From positions 21,007-85,006 of the forward strand of contig BDDD01005128.1 of NCBI GenBank assembly GCA_001972305.1: a stretch of 64,000 bases of DNA, given 5' to 3'. Shown here in pieces: positions 34,301 to 46,466 of the stretch. Both the position numbers and the translations under genes were made by a program. How positions within the stretch are numbered: position 1 is the first letter of the stretch; every line of letters begins with the position of its first letter. This DNA comes from Cephalotus follicularis (lineage: Eukaryota; Streptophyta; Magnoliopsida; Oxalidales; Cephalotaceae). A model generated the notes under the pieces. The model was not told the DNA's origin. It searched no databases and was given only the letters and a program-made list of their open reading frames with translations.

Positions 34301-34533
34301 TGTTATAAACTTAAGACGTTAACTCACAAAAGGAGATTGCACTATATAGAGATCAAGAGAGAGAATGAGAGAGAATAAGAGATTTTCTTATTATGAATTC
34401 CTTCATTTCTTCTTAACATTACATTCCTATTTATAAGAGTTTAGGGGGTTGTTAGAATAGTAATTGTGGTTGTTGGAATAGTAATTCATATATAATTTTT
34501 GCATAATTTTGACTAATATTACCTAATTTTACA
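34301..34533 (-). mobile_element. 5' LTR of copia element Q
   Basis: Minus strand from TGTAAAATTAGG (34533) to TTATAACA (34301). It is homologous to 27769-27991 over its whole length, with scattered differences and a 10-bp insertion (GATCAAGAGA). Confidence 0.85.
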
Positions 34534-35079
34534 ATAAATACAGAGTTTTTTAGCATGTTTGTTTAGCGTTTTGGAAAAGTGTTTATTTTGTTGCATATAT
34601 TTCGAGTATAGTCGACGTCATACGCATTATAAAATTATATAAACATAATTAATAATATTTATCTTTAATTCACCTAATAAGTATCATTAATTATACTTAC
34701 ATATCTGAGTATTATTGACAAAATGCATGACCAAGTGATATACTGATTGCATGTAAGAATTTCTCTCATTTCAGTTGATTAATGTTGTTAACCAAAGTCA
34801 CGTGTCATTATGAATGCATGACAATTGATTTATCAAAATATCACTAAAGATTATTTTATTAAAACTCAAAATATTATTAATGGTTTTTAAAAAAAACATT
34901 AATGAAACTCAATTGTGATGACATCTTACTTGTGATTAATACCATTACTCATATCAGTAGGCAAAAAAAACTTGAATATCGTTTTTAAAAGTTTTCAATT
35001 TTAACGCTCTTCTAAAAACAATACTATAGTTTTTGGGTTTTTGTTTTGTCACCGATGAACATTGTTTTTACAAAAACAT
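34534..35079. other. AT-rich spacer, nothing recognised
   Basis: No open frame, RNA or repeat signature. It lies between copia Q and the SIRE-like LTR and is probably old intergenic DNA. Confidence 0.4.
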
Positions 35080-36285
35080 TGTTTATAAATATTATTAGGT
35101 TTTTCAAATCCTAATTAATTACAAATCTTGATTTTGATGATGATAAAACAATGAATTGTTATAAATTGTTTCGAATAAATAAATTTAAAAAGATGATTAA
35201 AGAGATAAAAGTTGATTAAATTAATCATTGTAGAACAATATAGTGGCTTTGACTGAACACGTCGACGTGTTAGGAGATTAAGTCAACGTGCTGGCAATGT
35301 ATATATTGTACAAAAGTATCAATTAATAACAAGTCAACATTCAATGCTTCAGAATTCAAGTTAAATCAACAAATAAATACCAAGTCCAAATTTAAGAGGT
35401 CGACGTAATGCCATAAAAGTTTGGCAGAAGCTCAAAATATTCAAGTCGATGTCTTAAGTCAGATTAAGTCAACGTGCTGAAAATTCAAGAAGAATAGGTC
35501 GAGTTCATTTTGAAAACAAGTCTACGTCTAGTGTCATGTCAGAAACAAGTCAATGTTTTAGACAATAGAAAACAAGCAACCACTAGTAAAGTCTTAGCTA
35601 CAATCATGGGCTCTTCTTCAAACGCTCCAACGACTATAGATCATTAAAAAATTATAAGTAAAGGGCTCAACATCAAATTAAAAACAACAAGAAAAAAGAT
35701 TATAGTAATTTGAACCAACATTCAATCAAAATCCTCAAGAATTCTCAAAAAGTCAATATCCACTAAAAAAGCTTACATTTTTATAATCTTTATTTGAGTG
35801 ATAAAGTGATATTCGTTTGTATAAAATCTAACCTACTATGAAGTTTTTCAACTATAATCAAAACACTTAAATTCTCTGGATTTGTAATCAAGAGGAGTGT
35901 GAACTCTTGATAGGCTTTGAGTGAACAAATCTAGTGGTCGAGTTCAATTACTGAAATTGTAAGGTTTTACGATTTGTACCGAGAAACCAAATCGAGATTG
36001 TATTTAGATGAGTACTAATGGAAACTCAAAGAGGTCCACAAAAAAAAGTAGACGTATGCAAGAAAGCCGAACCACTCTAAAACGTGTTTGCATCGCTCTT
36101 GCTCTTTCTCTTTACTTTGAATAATTTGATAGTTTATCTGATTGATTGCTCATTGATTGTTTATTTGATTTCATTATCATTTTGTTTGTGTATTGCTTTC
36201 ATCTTAGCTGATCATTTTTTGTGAAACCGGAAAACGTTCATATTTTCATACAATGTACAATTCACCCCACTCTTTTATATTTTCA
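35080..36285 (+). mobile_element. 5' LTR of a SIRE/Maximus-like copia element
   Basis: The TTTTTCAAATCCTAATT and TTGATTTTGATGATGATAAA region at about 35100-35150 is the usual start of these LTRs. The right edge (TATTTTCA at about 36285) is followed by a tRNA-Met primer-binding site. The left end is approximate. It contains a palindrome cluster (35250-35560). Confidence 0.65.
35250..35560. repeat. Cluster of ACGTCGACGT-type palindromic words
   Basis: Perfect 16-bp palindrome AACACGTCGACGTGTT at 35256-35271. Degenerate copies follow: AAGTCAACGTGCT (twice), AGGTCGACGTAAT, AAGTCGATGTCTT, AGGTCGAGTTC, AAGTCTACGTC and AAGTCAATGTTTT. It is in a copia LTR, as is cluster 245-640. Confidence 0.8.
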
Positions 36286-36287
36286 AT

Positions 36288-36299
36288 TGGTATCAGAGC
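36288..36299 (+). other. Primer-binding site (initiator tRNA-Met)
   Basis: TGGTATCAGAGC, the standard plant PBS, two bases after the LTR end. Confidence 0.9.
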
Positions 36300-36346
36300 G
36301 AGTTAACCTTATAATTCTTAATTGTTAGAGGTTAAAAAAGATCATT

Positions 36347-37078
36347 ATGGATATGAACATGAACAATGGTAAAAACATGTCTATTTCAAAACCTCTTTCT
36401 TTAATGGTAGTAACTATAGTCATTGGAAGACTAAAATAACTATTTTCATAAGTACTAGATTTTAAACTTTGGGACATCATTATTGATGGTTCGAAACTTC
36501 CTGTTATTACTTTTAGTGATGGTGCAAGATTTCTTAAACATAGAAATTCGTTTAATGACGATGACCATTAAAGGGTACAATTGAATGCTAATACAAAACA
36601 TATAAGTATATGTGCTTTAAATTCAAATGACTTTAATAGAGTTTCATCATGTACTATAACTAAAGAGATGTGGATCGACTTAAGGTTACATATTAATGTA
36701 CGAATCAAGTGAAAGATTCTAAAATTAACACGCTTACAAAAGAATATGAAATGTCTTCTATGTCTGAAAAAAAGTCAATGTTTAGTATGTATATTCGTTT
36801 TACTAATATCATAAATTCTCTTCAAGCACTTGGTAAGACCTACACTAACAGTGAAATGGTGAGAAAGATTCACAGGTGTCTATCCAAAAGTTGGTGCCAA
36901 AGGTCACCGACATCGAAGTGGAAAAAGACCTTAACGTTTTACCGTTGGAGGAGTTACTTGGATCACTTATTACACATAAGATGTCAATAAAACTTCAAGA
37001 TGAAGATGAAGAAAAAGATTTCATGAAGAAGAGAATTATTGCTTTCAAATCTTTGAAAGATGATAGTGAAGAAGATGA
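36347..37078 (+). pseudogene. SIRE-like copia gag, segment 1
   Basis: ATG near 36347 (MDMNMNNGKNM), then a split reading of FFNGSNYSHWKTKITIF, typical of copia UBN2 gag. Next come SICALNSNDFNRVSSC, a frame-shifted KEYEMSSMSEKKSMFSMY and a VTDIEVEKDLNVLPLEELLG, LITHKM segment ending KSLKDDSEED. It is interrupted at 37078 by LTR D and continues at 51503. Confidence 0.8.
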
Positions 37079-37299
37079 TGTAACGCCCCAAACTTTTCCC
37101 CTTATTGTTTTAGCATTTATTGCATCATTTCATCATGGTATATTGTAACGCCCATGATTTTCATGTGATGTATTGTTGTAATTCTCATTGTAATTTTATT
37201 ATAAATTAATGAGAATGATGGATTTTTCAATTTACAATGTTGCCAATTCGAGTAAGAAATGTTAAGGTTATTGTATGGATGTAAAAATACAAGAAACTG

Positions 37300-37460
37300 G
37301 CCTAAGCGTCGACGCTTAGAATCAAAGCGTTGACGCCAAGGGATGCTTTTGCGCTGGTAAAAGACATGCACGCAAAGCGTCGACGCAAAGCAATAGCGTC
37401 GATGCCATGGAGTGAAACGGTATAAGCGTCGACGCTATGCGTAAACGTCGACGCTCAGTG
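37300..37460. repeat. GCGTCGACGC palindrome cluster, first block of LTR C
   Basis: Perfect 16-bp palindrome TAAGCGTCGACGCTTA at 37303-37318. Further copies are AAAGCGTTGACGCC, AAAGCGTCGACGCAAAG, ATAGCGTCGATGCC, TAAGCGTCGACGCTATG and AAACGTCGACGCTC within 160 bp. Confidence 0.9.
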
Positions 37461-38239
37461 ACGAACACCAGTCACGTTAAACACTGACAGAAACATGTGC
37501 AAGGAGGCAGGTCGAGGCCACTTTTCAGGTGCCTTAACATGTAAGTTGAGACGTGTTGGACATGCGATCATGCCACCAGCAAGCATCCTGACGCTTAGCC
37601 ATCAGTGACTGAACTGAATGGAAGAACGTGACACTTGTGTGCCATGCACAAGTGAGGAGACAAGGTAGACTGGCATGCATGCGGCAGAAGAAGGGAAGAG
37701 AGAGGGGAGAATGCCTCACACCATAAAACGTGTCCCTCTTCTCCACCTTCGTACGCCATCTTGAGAAAGAAAAGAAAATGAGAGAAACAGAAAGAGAATA
37801 GTGAGAGATAGAGAGAAAACCGTGAGAATCAGTAGAGAGAGAGAGGAGGGGAGATAGCCATTCTCCACCATTGTTAAACCTGGGCAAGCTTGGAGAGTCG
37901 AAACAGGAAGAGAAACGACCTGCTTGGAGCTACTGGGGGAGCTCAGATACTGCTGTTCAAGGACTAAAAGAGGTGGACTTTAGGATTCCTAACTTGGAAC
38001 CAAATGTTGGGGTTATATATATGGAAATTTGAGTTCAAGAATAGTGTTTTGTTCATTGGTGAAATGCATGAATTGCATGACTACTCTAGACTGATTTGGA
38101 CTACTGGATTGATGTTATGACATGCTTGATGTGTAAACTGTTCGTGCATGTAAATTCCTGAGTGAATATCGAACTGCAATGCATGTATAATTGGATTGAA
38201 ACCTACTATTTTGGTTTTGCAACGAAGATGAAGTTCCTG

Positions 38240-38570
38240 GACTGTGTGACCGTCGACGCTTAGACCTGTTATGCGTAGAACACGTACTATTTTGACGATA
38301 AACGTCGATGCTTAGATATAGCGTTGACGCCCTGCTCGAATGTATGCGTAAGGATGGAGACATAAAGTTGACGCCTGAGGTCCTACCTCAAGGTATCGAC
38401 GCCAAGATATAAGCGCCGACGCTCAAGGGTCCTGACCTTGAAGCGTCAACGCCCAAGACACGTATTGACGCCTTAAGACTACTGTAAAGCGCTGACGCTA
38501 TGGGATTGAGCGTCGACGCTTAGAGGACATAAGCGTCGATGCCTAGAGGATAAACGTCGACGCTTAAGCC
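38240..38570. repeat. GCGTCGACGC palindrome cluster, second block of LTR C
   Basis: About twelve copies, exact or degenerate: ACCGTCGACGCTTAGA, AAACGTCGATGCTTAGA, AGCGTTGACGCC, AAGCGCCGACGCT, AAGCGTCAACGCC, AAAGCGCTGACGCT, GAGCGTCGACGCTTAGA, AAGCGTCGATGCCTAGA and AAACGTCGACGCTTAAG. It is separated from the first block by the CT-rich leader and about 800 bp of single-copy sequence. Confidence 0.9.
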
Positions 38571-39414
38571 ACTGGTTTGGACATTTTCACCTAAATGACA
38601 CGCTTTGACCCCGAATCAAGCCTAGATGCATTTGAGCATATGTTTGCATTACATATTGAACTGTTGATTGAACCGTGGATTGAAATATGATTGGTTTCTA
38701 GGAATGTTTTATCATTTTAGAAATACATGCATGATTTTGAATAAATCATTATTTTGTACGAAAATGTATATTTTCAAATGCCTGGGGAAAGTAATTTCCA
38801 ATTATTGGGAATTGTTTCAAGAGGTTTTCTATATAAAGAAAATGTACTATTTCAAGTGTTTATGACTTTCAAGTAACTTGAAAAAAACCGGACTGATATA
38901 TATTTGACAAATATATTTTGACCAAGTAATTATTTTATAAATTGCTTGACTTGGACTGTGATTGTTCTAGTTGCTGTACTAGCTGTGTGGCGGAGGTTGC
39001 CATGGCTGGCTAGTGGCGGGTTTGACTCTAGGTTCCAGGAGATGGCTAGGGACACCCACTCGATTACTGAGCCTCCGTGCCAGTAACCTGTTGATTATTA
39101 GCCACCGTGCTAAAAACCTGTTGACCTGCTTCTAGCCGTCCGGAGCCGGGGTTGAGGTATGGCGTACGACGTTGGGGCCAGGAGTTGGCGACGCATTCGT
39201 ATATCCTGTTTGAATTGCCTGGTCCTTTGAGGACATACTTGTGGATCGTGTTGATGTAGCCCTAACGGGTTGCACCTATATATATATATATATATACTGT
39301 TACATATACTGTACTGTATCACTATGTATCCATTCATGACATGCATTCTTATTGACCCCAAATTGTACATATATCTTCTCTACTTTGCTGATTGAGGACA
39401 AAGGCTAACCCCCT

Positions 39415-41719
39415 TGTCACACCCCGATTGCATTAACAACATACAACATGGCAATTTAACAAACATCCAGCTTATACAGAGAACGGTAAAACTTAAAACT
39501 TTTGATTAAACAACAAACTTGCGGAAGCATTTAACTATAAGCTGAAAGCAAGCGGAACCATTTGTCCCATACCACATGATCCCCACAACATCCACGGTAA
39601 AGCATTGTTTAAAAAGCCCACAAACGGAGCGTGATCCAGAAGTTGATACAACAACCTCGTTAAACATTAGTACATGAGCCAAAGTACAACATGTTTACAC
39701 ACTGCTTTACAAAAACACTTAAAGCATAAAACTCCATCATTTCACTGTCTGATACAGCCATGCTCGGCGATATCCAAAACGCATCATCAATATGCAACAG
39801 TAGGGGGTTAGCCTTTGTCCTAACTCGGCCAAAGTCATAAAAGCAACATAAGATCAACGAAACCAAAGCATGAATGCAACATGATGCAGTACATACTATA
39901 TCTCGATGTATATATATATATATACACATATGCCAAACCACGATGTCACGGAAATCACGGTATCACAATGTCACAATTCACGGTCTCAAACAAGTCCAAA
40001 GGACTACATAAAACACGGTTCACGATGGGTACGAAGAGCGTTGCCAACTCCTGGCCCCAACGTCGTACATCCCATCATCGGCCCCGACTCCGGATGGCAC
40101 GAAGCAGGTCACGATGCAGTGGGTCACCCAGCCAACTCCTGGCCCCTGAGTCGACCCGACCACTAGTCATCGCTGGCATCTCCGCCATGCAACTAGTACG
40201 GTCACAATCAGCAATCACAGTCAACTCAATCACAATCACAGTCATCTCGACGCTCAAAACAGTTTTCCAAGTAAATTGATAAAACAAAGATACTTGAAAA
40301 CAAACTCATTTTCACGATGTCACGGTTCTCGGTTCACAATATCACAAAACTCGGTTCACGGTGTTTTGGAAGTCATTTTCACGGTTCAAAAATATATATT
40401 TTCTCAAAACATACATTTTCGTGTAAAGCAATGATTTTCATGAATCAACAATGCACTTCCAAAAAGTAGTTCACAATCAGTTATCACAATGTCCAAAGTA
40501 GTTTATAAAGCTTCACGAAGCAAAATATCACATTACACGATGCACACACACGTTCGCAAGGCAAAACAGGCCCTGACAGTCGGCTGTCTCCCACTGACAG
40601 TCGGCTGTTCCCCTTAAAACAGTCAACTGCCCAACCCTGGCAGTCGGCTACCCACTGTAAACAGTCGGCTGTCACTCTCAACAGTCGGCTGCTCACACTC
40701 GATAGTCAGCTGTCCCTCAGGACAGTCGGCTGTCCACACTTAACAATCGGCTGTTGAACTACAGCAGTCGACTACACAACCTCTGCAGGCACTTCCTAGA
40801 AACACGCATGGACAGTCGACTGGCCTCCCAAGCATAGTCGGCTGGACCCATTAAGCAGTCGGCTGCCCAACACGGGCAGTCGGCTGGATTCTGCAGAAAA
40901 TGCAGAAAAACAGCAGCTACACAAGCCACAACACACACCCAACTCAACCCAAAACAGCACATTTATGTAACAACACATTCCAGGCTCACAATACAACATA
41001 AACATGCATTTCATTTCATGGAAAACATTAACAGTTGAAATTAAGTGCAAAAACGACTTTCCCCCTACCTTAGAACTCCAAGTTAGGAGCTGCAATCCAC
41101 CTCTTTAAGTCCAAAACCAAGGCTTTTGCACTTCCCAACTCGTCCCGCAACTCCCACTGGTCCGGTTCCTCCACTGGTCCAAGCTTCAACCCACGGTTCA
41201 ACATAAAGCTCCTTGGATCCACAACACACACACACTTTCACTCCCTTTTCTTTACTCTTTAACACTCTCTTTGAACTCTCTATGAAAAAGAATGAAGATG
41301 GAGGGAGAAGCTTGTGTTTTTATGGAGAAACTCGGCCCCTATCTCTGTCTTCTGCCATATAAAGCCAAACTCACCCACTTTTGTCACACCAGGCCTGACA
41401 GCACGTGTGCTGTCTGGCGCCTGGCAGTCGACTGCCTCGACTTGGCAGTCGGCTGCCTCGACTTGGTAGTCGGCTGTTTCTGCCGACACACACACAGCTG
41501 GCTGCTTCCCCACAGCAGCTGGCTGGTTCCCCTCAGCAAGGGGTCCAGTCGGCTGCCTCCCTGTGGCAGTCGGCTGCCCCCTGCACAGAAAACACACCAA
41601 CACACTTTCCTTGCAACTTTCAACACACAAAAGAGGAAAAACACGGTTCCCATTAACACAAGGTGCAAAATTACATTGGAAAAGCAACATTACACATTAA
41701 CGAAAACCCGGGCGTTACA
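39415..41719 (-). mobile_element. 3' LTR of the chromovirus (2305 bp)
   Basis: Minus strand from TGTAACGCCCGGG (41719) to CGGGGTGTGACA (39415). It carries two CAGTCGGCTG/CAGTCGACTG clusters (40568-40890 and 41420-41580), a (TA)n tract at about 39908 and a GGACAAAGGCTAACCCCCTA module (about 39800-39822 on minus). Open frames inside are overlapping and repeat-based and are not genes. Confidence 0.93.
40568..41580. repeat. CAGTCGGCTG/CAGTCGACTG word clusters in the 3' LTR
   Basis: About 18 copies at 40568-40890 and about 9 at 41420-41580, spaced about 15-35 bp. The perfect 14-bp palindrome GGCAGTCGACTGCC is at 41423-41436. Most copies have G for A after TCG, which breaks the dyad by one base pair. 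The matching clusters in the other LTR are at 47655-47970 and 48505-48640. Confidence 0.9.
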
Positions 41720-41733
41720 TCCACCCCTCATTC
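41720..41733 (-). other. Polypurine tract of the chromovirus
   Basis: GAATGAGGGGTGGA on the minus strand, directly adjoining the 3' LTR start. Confidence 0.85.
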
Positions 41734-41764
41734 GAGGAATTTCGTCCCCGAAATAAAGGCGGTA

Positions 41765-42751
41765 CTAGAACAAGTGAGAGTAACGCTCCCTCATCTCCTC
41801 TTCACGTTCCCAAGTTGCTTCTTCAGGACGGTGAAACTGCCACTGAACCTTCACCATAGGAATGGTTCGGTTCCTCAGCACTTGCGTCTTCCAATCCAGG
41901 ATCCGCACAGGTAACTCCTCGCAAGATAGGTAATCTCGCACAGGAACTGAAACAAAATCCAGAACATGCGAAGGATCTCGGATATATCCCCTCAACATGG
42001 ATACATGAAAGAAGTCATGCACACCTGACAGTGCAGGAGGTAAGGCAAGCAGGTAAGCCACCTCCCCAACTCTCTCCAGAACCTCAAAGGGACCGATGTA
42101 GCGTCGAGCTAACTTGCCCTTTTTCCCAAACCTCTGAACGCCTTTCCACGGTGAAACCTTCAAAAAGACATGATCACCGACGTCGAAGGTTAAAGGTCTT
42201 CTCTTGACACTGTCAACATAGCTCTTCTGTCGGCTCTGAGCAGCAAGCAGTTTCTCCTTTATGAACTTGACTTTCTCAGAAGTCTCCTCCACCAAGTCTG
42301 AGCCCAACAAAGGTCGCTCGCCAACCTCGTCTCAACACACAGGGGACCTACACTTCCTCCCATACAGAGCCTCAAACGGTGCCATGCCAATACTGGAATG
42401 ATAGCTGTTATTATAAGAAAACTCTATCAAAGGAATGTGGTCCTCCCAAGTACCAGCAAAGTCAACAACACAAGCTCGGAGCATATCCTCCAGGGTCTGG
42501 ATAGTACGCTCTGACTGGCCATCCGTCAGTGGGTGGAAAGCTGTGCTCAGGTTCAGCTTCGTCCCAAACGCTGTCTGAAACCTCTTCCAAAAGTTGGAAG
42601 TGAAGATCGAGTCTCTGTCACAGACTATACTTACAGGAACACCGTGTAGTCTCACTATCTCCTTCACATACAACCGAGCCAACTTGCTCGCAGAGTCAGA
42701 AACATGAGTAGGCAAAAAGTGAGCAGACTTCGTAAGTCGATCCACAATCAC
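41765..42751 (-). pseudogene. Chromovirus integrase core and C-terminal domain
   Basis: Same frame as RT. 42751-42332: [28 protein letters not shown] (second catalytic Asp) and [20 protein letters not shown] (catalytic Glu), ending GRKCRSPVC and a TGA at 42332 where relatives have Trp. 42310-41765: the GPY/F-type region (KLARRYIGPFEVLERVG, LPPALSGVHDFFHVSML) and a C-terminal chromodomain-like VQWQFHRPEEATWE end. Integrates cDNA. Chromodomain-type tails target heterochromatin in this family. Confidence 0.88.
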
Positions 42752-44500
42752 CTACACTGCGTTGTGGCGGTTTCGAGTCAAAGGAAAACCTGAAACAAAA
42801 TCCATCGCCACATGCTCCCACTTCCACTCTGGAATCGGTAGGGGCTGTAACAATCCTGCTGGCCTCTGATGCTCGGCCTTAACTATTTGGCAAGTATAAC
42901 ACTTTGCGACATAGTCCGAGATCTCCCTCTTCATGCCGGACCACCAGTAGTTCCTTTTCAGATCTTGGTACATGTTAGTGCTACCAGGATGTATACTGTA
43001 CTGAGAATTATGTGCTGCATTCAATAACTCACTCCTTATCCAAGCATCACCAGGAACGCACACTCGTCCCTTTAACCTCAGAACACCATCAACATGCAAC
43101 TGGAACTCAGACTCTGGACCCAGATTCTCCCGAATCTCAAGCAACTCAGGATCACGCAGCTGTGCATCCTTTATGTGGTCCAAAAGCGCTGGCTGTGCAC
43201 GAACACTCGAAACAAGGATCCCCGGTGCCCTGCAAAAAGGCGACCATTTCTGGAAGTCCTCCAACAACTTCCACTGAGACACCATAGCGTTGGCAACCAT
43301 GGCTTTTCGGCTTAGGGCATCCGCGACAACGTTCGCCTTCCCCGGATGATACTGAATACTGCAGTCGTAGTCATTAAAGAACTCAACCCAACGACGCTGC
43401 CTCATATTCAGATCATCCTGACTAAACAAGTACTTCAGGCTCTTGTGATCAGTAAAGATCTCAAACTGTGCTCCATACAGGTAATGCCTCGATTTCTGAA
43501 GAGCAAAAATGATAGCTGCCAGCTCGAGATAATGAGTCGGATAGTTCTCCTCATACGGCTTCAGCTTCCTCGAAGCATAAGCGATCACCCTGCCTCGTTG
43601 CATCAACACGCAACCTAGGCCCTTGCCCGAAGCATCACTGTACACTGTAAAGCCCTCATTACCCTCAGGTAATGCCAGAACAGGAGCGGAGATCAGCCAA
43701 TCCTTCAGATCACAGGAACTAGTTTCACAGTCATTATCCCAAACAAACAAGGTCTTCTTCTGAGTCAGCCTTGTCAAAGGTACAACTATCCTCGAGAAGT
43801 CCTGGATGAAGCTCCGATAATAACCTGCCAAACCAAGGAAACAACGTACCTCCGTCACATTTCTCAGATGCGGCCAATCTCGCACCACCTCGGCCTTCGA
43901 CGGATCCACTGACAAACCCTCTCTAGACACAATGTGGCCCAGGAAGATGACATGGTCGAGCCAGAACTCACACTTGCCAAACTTAGCATACAACTTATGC
44001 TCTCGGAGAGTCTGCAAAACTAACCTCAGATGATAAACGTGCTCTTTCTCACTCCTTGAGAACACTAGTATATCATGTATAAACACCACCACAAACTGAT
44101 CCAGATATGGTCGGTACACGTCGTTCATTAGGGACATGAACGCTGCTGGTGCGTTGGTGACACCAAAAGGCATTACCAAGAACTCATAGTGACCATACCT
44201 CATTTGGAAAGCAGTCTTCTCTACATCTCCTTCCTTCACCCTCAGCTGGTGATAACCCGACTTCAGATCGAGTTTGGAAAACACCCTCGACCCTTGCAGC
44301 TGGTCAAACAAATCCTCGATATGTGGAAGAGGATATTTGTTCTTTATAGTCACCTTATTCAACATCCTATAGTCGATGCAAAGCCTCATCGACCCATCAT
44401 TCTTCTTCACAAAAAGCACTGGTGCACCCCACGGAGAAACATTGGGTCGCACAAAACCCTTATCGATCAAGTCTTGCAACTGCAACTTCAACTCTCGCAA
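42752..44500 (-). pseudogene. Chromovirus reverse transcriptase, RNase H and integrase zinc region
   Basis: 582 open codons. RT starts [20 protein letters not shown] and continues [20 protein letters not shown] and [15 protein letters not shown]. The polymerase box reads [13 protein letters not shown], with His142 in place of the first catalytic Asp of the FIDD motif. RNase H follows ([39 protein letters not shown]), then the integrase HHCC region ([31 protein letters not shown]) and the first DDE Asp in [10 protein letters not shown]. It ends at a TAG (42752-42754) where relatives have Trp. The preceding codon 44501-44503 is also TAG. Confidence 0.92.
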
Positions 44501-44503
44501 CTA

Positions 44504-45212
44504 CGCAGGAGCCATACGGTAAGGCGCCTTAGAAACAGGAGCCGTACCCTGTACCAGATCGATTACAAACTCCACACTCATCTTCGGTGGTAAGGACACT
44601 AGATCTGGAGGGAACACGTCCGGAAACTCACTTACAACAGGAACCTCCTCCAGACTCCTGCCTTTCTACTTCCTTTTATCAACCACATACGCAAGGAATC
44701 CTTCGCACCCTTTTTCCAGATACCTTGATGCACGAATAAAAGATATAATCAGCATCGAGAATCCTCTGTCTCCCTGGAACTGAAAAGTAGTCCCATAGGG
44801 CAAGCAAAGATCCACAACCTTGTTGTAACAGTCCAGCTGTGCACAGTGGGCTGGCAACCAGTCCATACCCAAGATAACATCAAAGTCATAAAGGGGTAGC
44901 ACGATCAAGTCTGCACACAACAAAACACCTGCAACAGAAAGCTCACAACCTCATTACACCGAGTATGCACACAAAGAACCTCCAGAAGGTGTGCTCACAT
45001 CAAGAACAAAAGGCATGCAAATAGGAGACACATCCAAACATGATGCAAAACGGGAAGCAATGAAAGAATGTGACGCTCCTGAATCCATCAAAGCTCTGGC
45101 AGAGAAACCATAAACATACACAGTACCTCCCACAACAGAAGTAGACTCTAGAACCTTTGTTTGGGTGAGAACGAAAAACTCTACCTTTCACTATGCCTTT
45201 GCCGGTATCTCT
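44504..45212 (-). pseudogene. Chromovirus protease region
   Basis: Same frame as RT. The active site reads LMDSGASHSFIASRF at about 45091-45047 (D-S-G present), and DFDVILGMDWLPAHCAQLDC lies at about 44890-44835. Stops interrupt it at 44954-44956 (TAA), 44951-44953 (TGA) and 44666-44668 (TAG). The linker into RT ([30 protein letters not shown]) follows. Processes the gag-pol polyprotein in intact relatives. Confidence 0.85.
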
Positions 45213-46374
45213 TCACTGTGACGGTCCTGCTGCAGAAGCACTACCACTAGCTGGCCCAGTGGGTACTGTCACCGTTCCTCTCGGGCAATCCCTCACGGAA
45301 TGCCCCGCTGTGCCACACCTCAAACACAACCCTTTCTTTGCCCAACAGTCTTTCTGCTGGTGACCTGCACGACCACAGTGAAAACAAACCCCAGTCCTTG
45401 CATCACTCCCCTGACTAGGAGCACCCTGTGAAGCTGTCTGCTGAGACCTGTTCCTCGGGGACTTTCGTTTGGGAACCACTGCCCTGCCACTTGGACGATG
45501 CTGGCCTAGACTGATTTTGTGTCTGCCTGCTCTGCTGTGCTCGGGCCCTCTCAGCCCTGTCTTCATTCAACACTCTCTCCAATAGCCTTGCTTTCTGGGT
45601 AACCTCTACAAAGGTACCAAGCACCATCACTCTAATCCGAGACCGAAGATCCGGTCGCAAGCCCCTCAGGAACCTCCGAACCTTCTTTTCCTCATCTGCC
45701 ACCAAATAGGTTGAATGTCTGGCAAGCTCAACAAACCTGGCCTGGTACTCGGCCACAGTCATCTCCCACTAACGTAGCTCCAAGAACTCCGTCTCTCTCC
45801 GCTCACGCTCTATGCGTGGCACATACGCTGCCAGAAACTCCTCCTGGAACCCCTCCCAAGTGCCTACAACTCTAGTATCCTCCCATTTAGCTTTGACCAT
45901 CTCCCACCAGTGAGTGGCCTCACCCCATAATCGGTACACAGCAAATCTCAGTTTCTGCCTGTCAGTACACTCCATCTCCTCGAAGATCTTCTCAAGATCC
46001 TGTAGCCACCTCTCAGCGGCGGTAGCATCCAACTCTCCCCTAAAACTGGGTGGATTCTGTCTCATGAACCTCTCCAGGTTTCTGCCAAACCGGCTACCAT
46101 CATCGTCCACACCCTGAGCTGGAGCCATCGGCTGAGGCTGAGCTTGAACATACAATCTCCACATCTCCTCCATATTCACTGCATTAGCGGCCATCTGTTG
46201 CTGATTAGCAGCTAACTGCTGCTGGATGAAGTCAGCGATGCGGTCCATCGGATCCCTCAAATTAGGTGCCGTCCCTTGTGGAACATCATTCATCGGTTCG
46301 CCCCCAAGATTCACATCCTCAGGAACATCCTCATTCACGGTCCTACGCCTTCCGCGCCTTCTCCGATCGTCCAT
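45213..46374 (-). pseudogene. Chromovirus gag with two zinc knuckles
   Basis: The ATG at 46374 starts MDDRRRRGRRRT. Capsid-type motifs follow: NPPSFRGELDATAAERWLQD, LRFAVYRLWGEATHWWEMV and YVPRIERERRETEFLELR, then a TAG at 45769-45771. The same frame resumes MTVAEYQARFVELARHS and RFLRGLRPDLRSRI. A frameshift near 45490-45500 moves the reading to the frame with two CCHC knuckles (CFHCGRAGHQQKDC and CLRCGTAGHSVRDC), ending at 45213. The PBS lies 93 bp upstream. Confidence 0.9.
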
Positions 46375-46466
46375 AGGTTCCTATAAGAAAGATGTCATTA
46401 GTCCTCTTGAGGAAACAAGTTAATTGCCAAGGATAGTATCCAAGCTAAGCATATAAATGGATATAT

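Larger units (their letters stand above)
27769..34533 (-). mobile_element. Ty1-copia element Q with both LTRs
   Basis: Two short LTRs (27769-27991 and 34301-34533; 223 and 233 bp) in minus orientation enclose gag, integrase, RT and RNase H in copia order. A solo LTR (31549-32322) and a SINE (about 33630-33766) are nested in it. AATAC lies directly left of the element, and AAATAC starts 2 bp beyond its right end, so a target duplication is possible but not clean. Its downstream LTR faces the Swi3-domain gene in sense orientation. Confidence 0.85.

Noticed and set aside
27760-34545. Target duplication of copia Q (AATAC/AAATAC)
   Set aside because: The right copy starts 2-3 bp away from the LTR end, so it is not clean enough to claim.
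40568-40890. CRISPR-like regular short words
   Set aside because: Words are only 10-14 bp, spacers are irregular, the setting is a plant LTR, and no cas genes exist.
41292-41756. Open frames of 83-154 codons on both strands in the chromovirus LTRs (also 48374-48829, 39881-40279)
   Set aside because: They overlap on both strands, are built from the CAGTCGGCTG words, lie in noncoding LTR DNA and show no protein-family motif.
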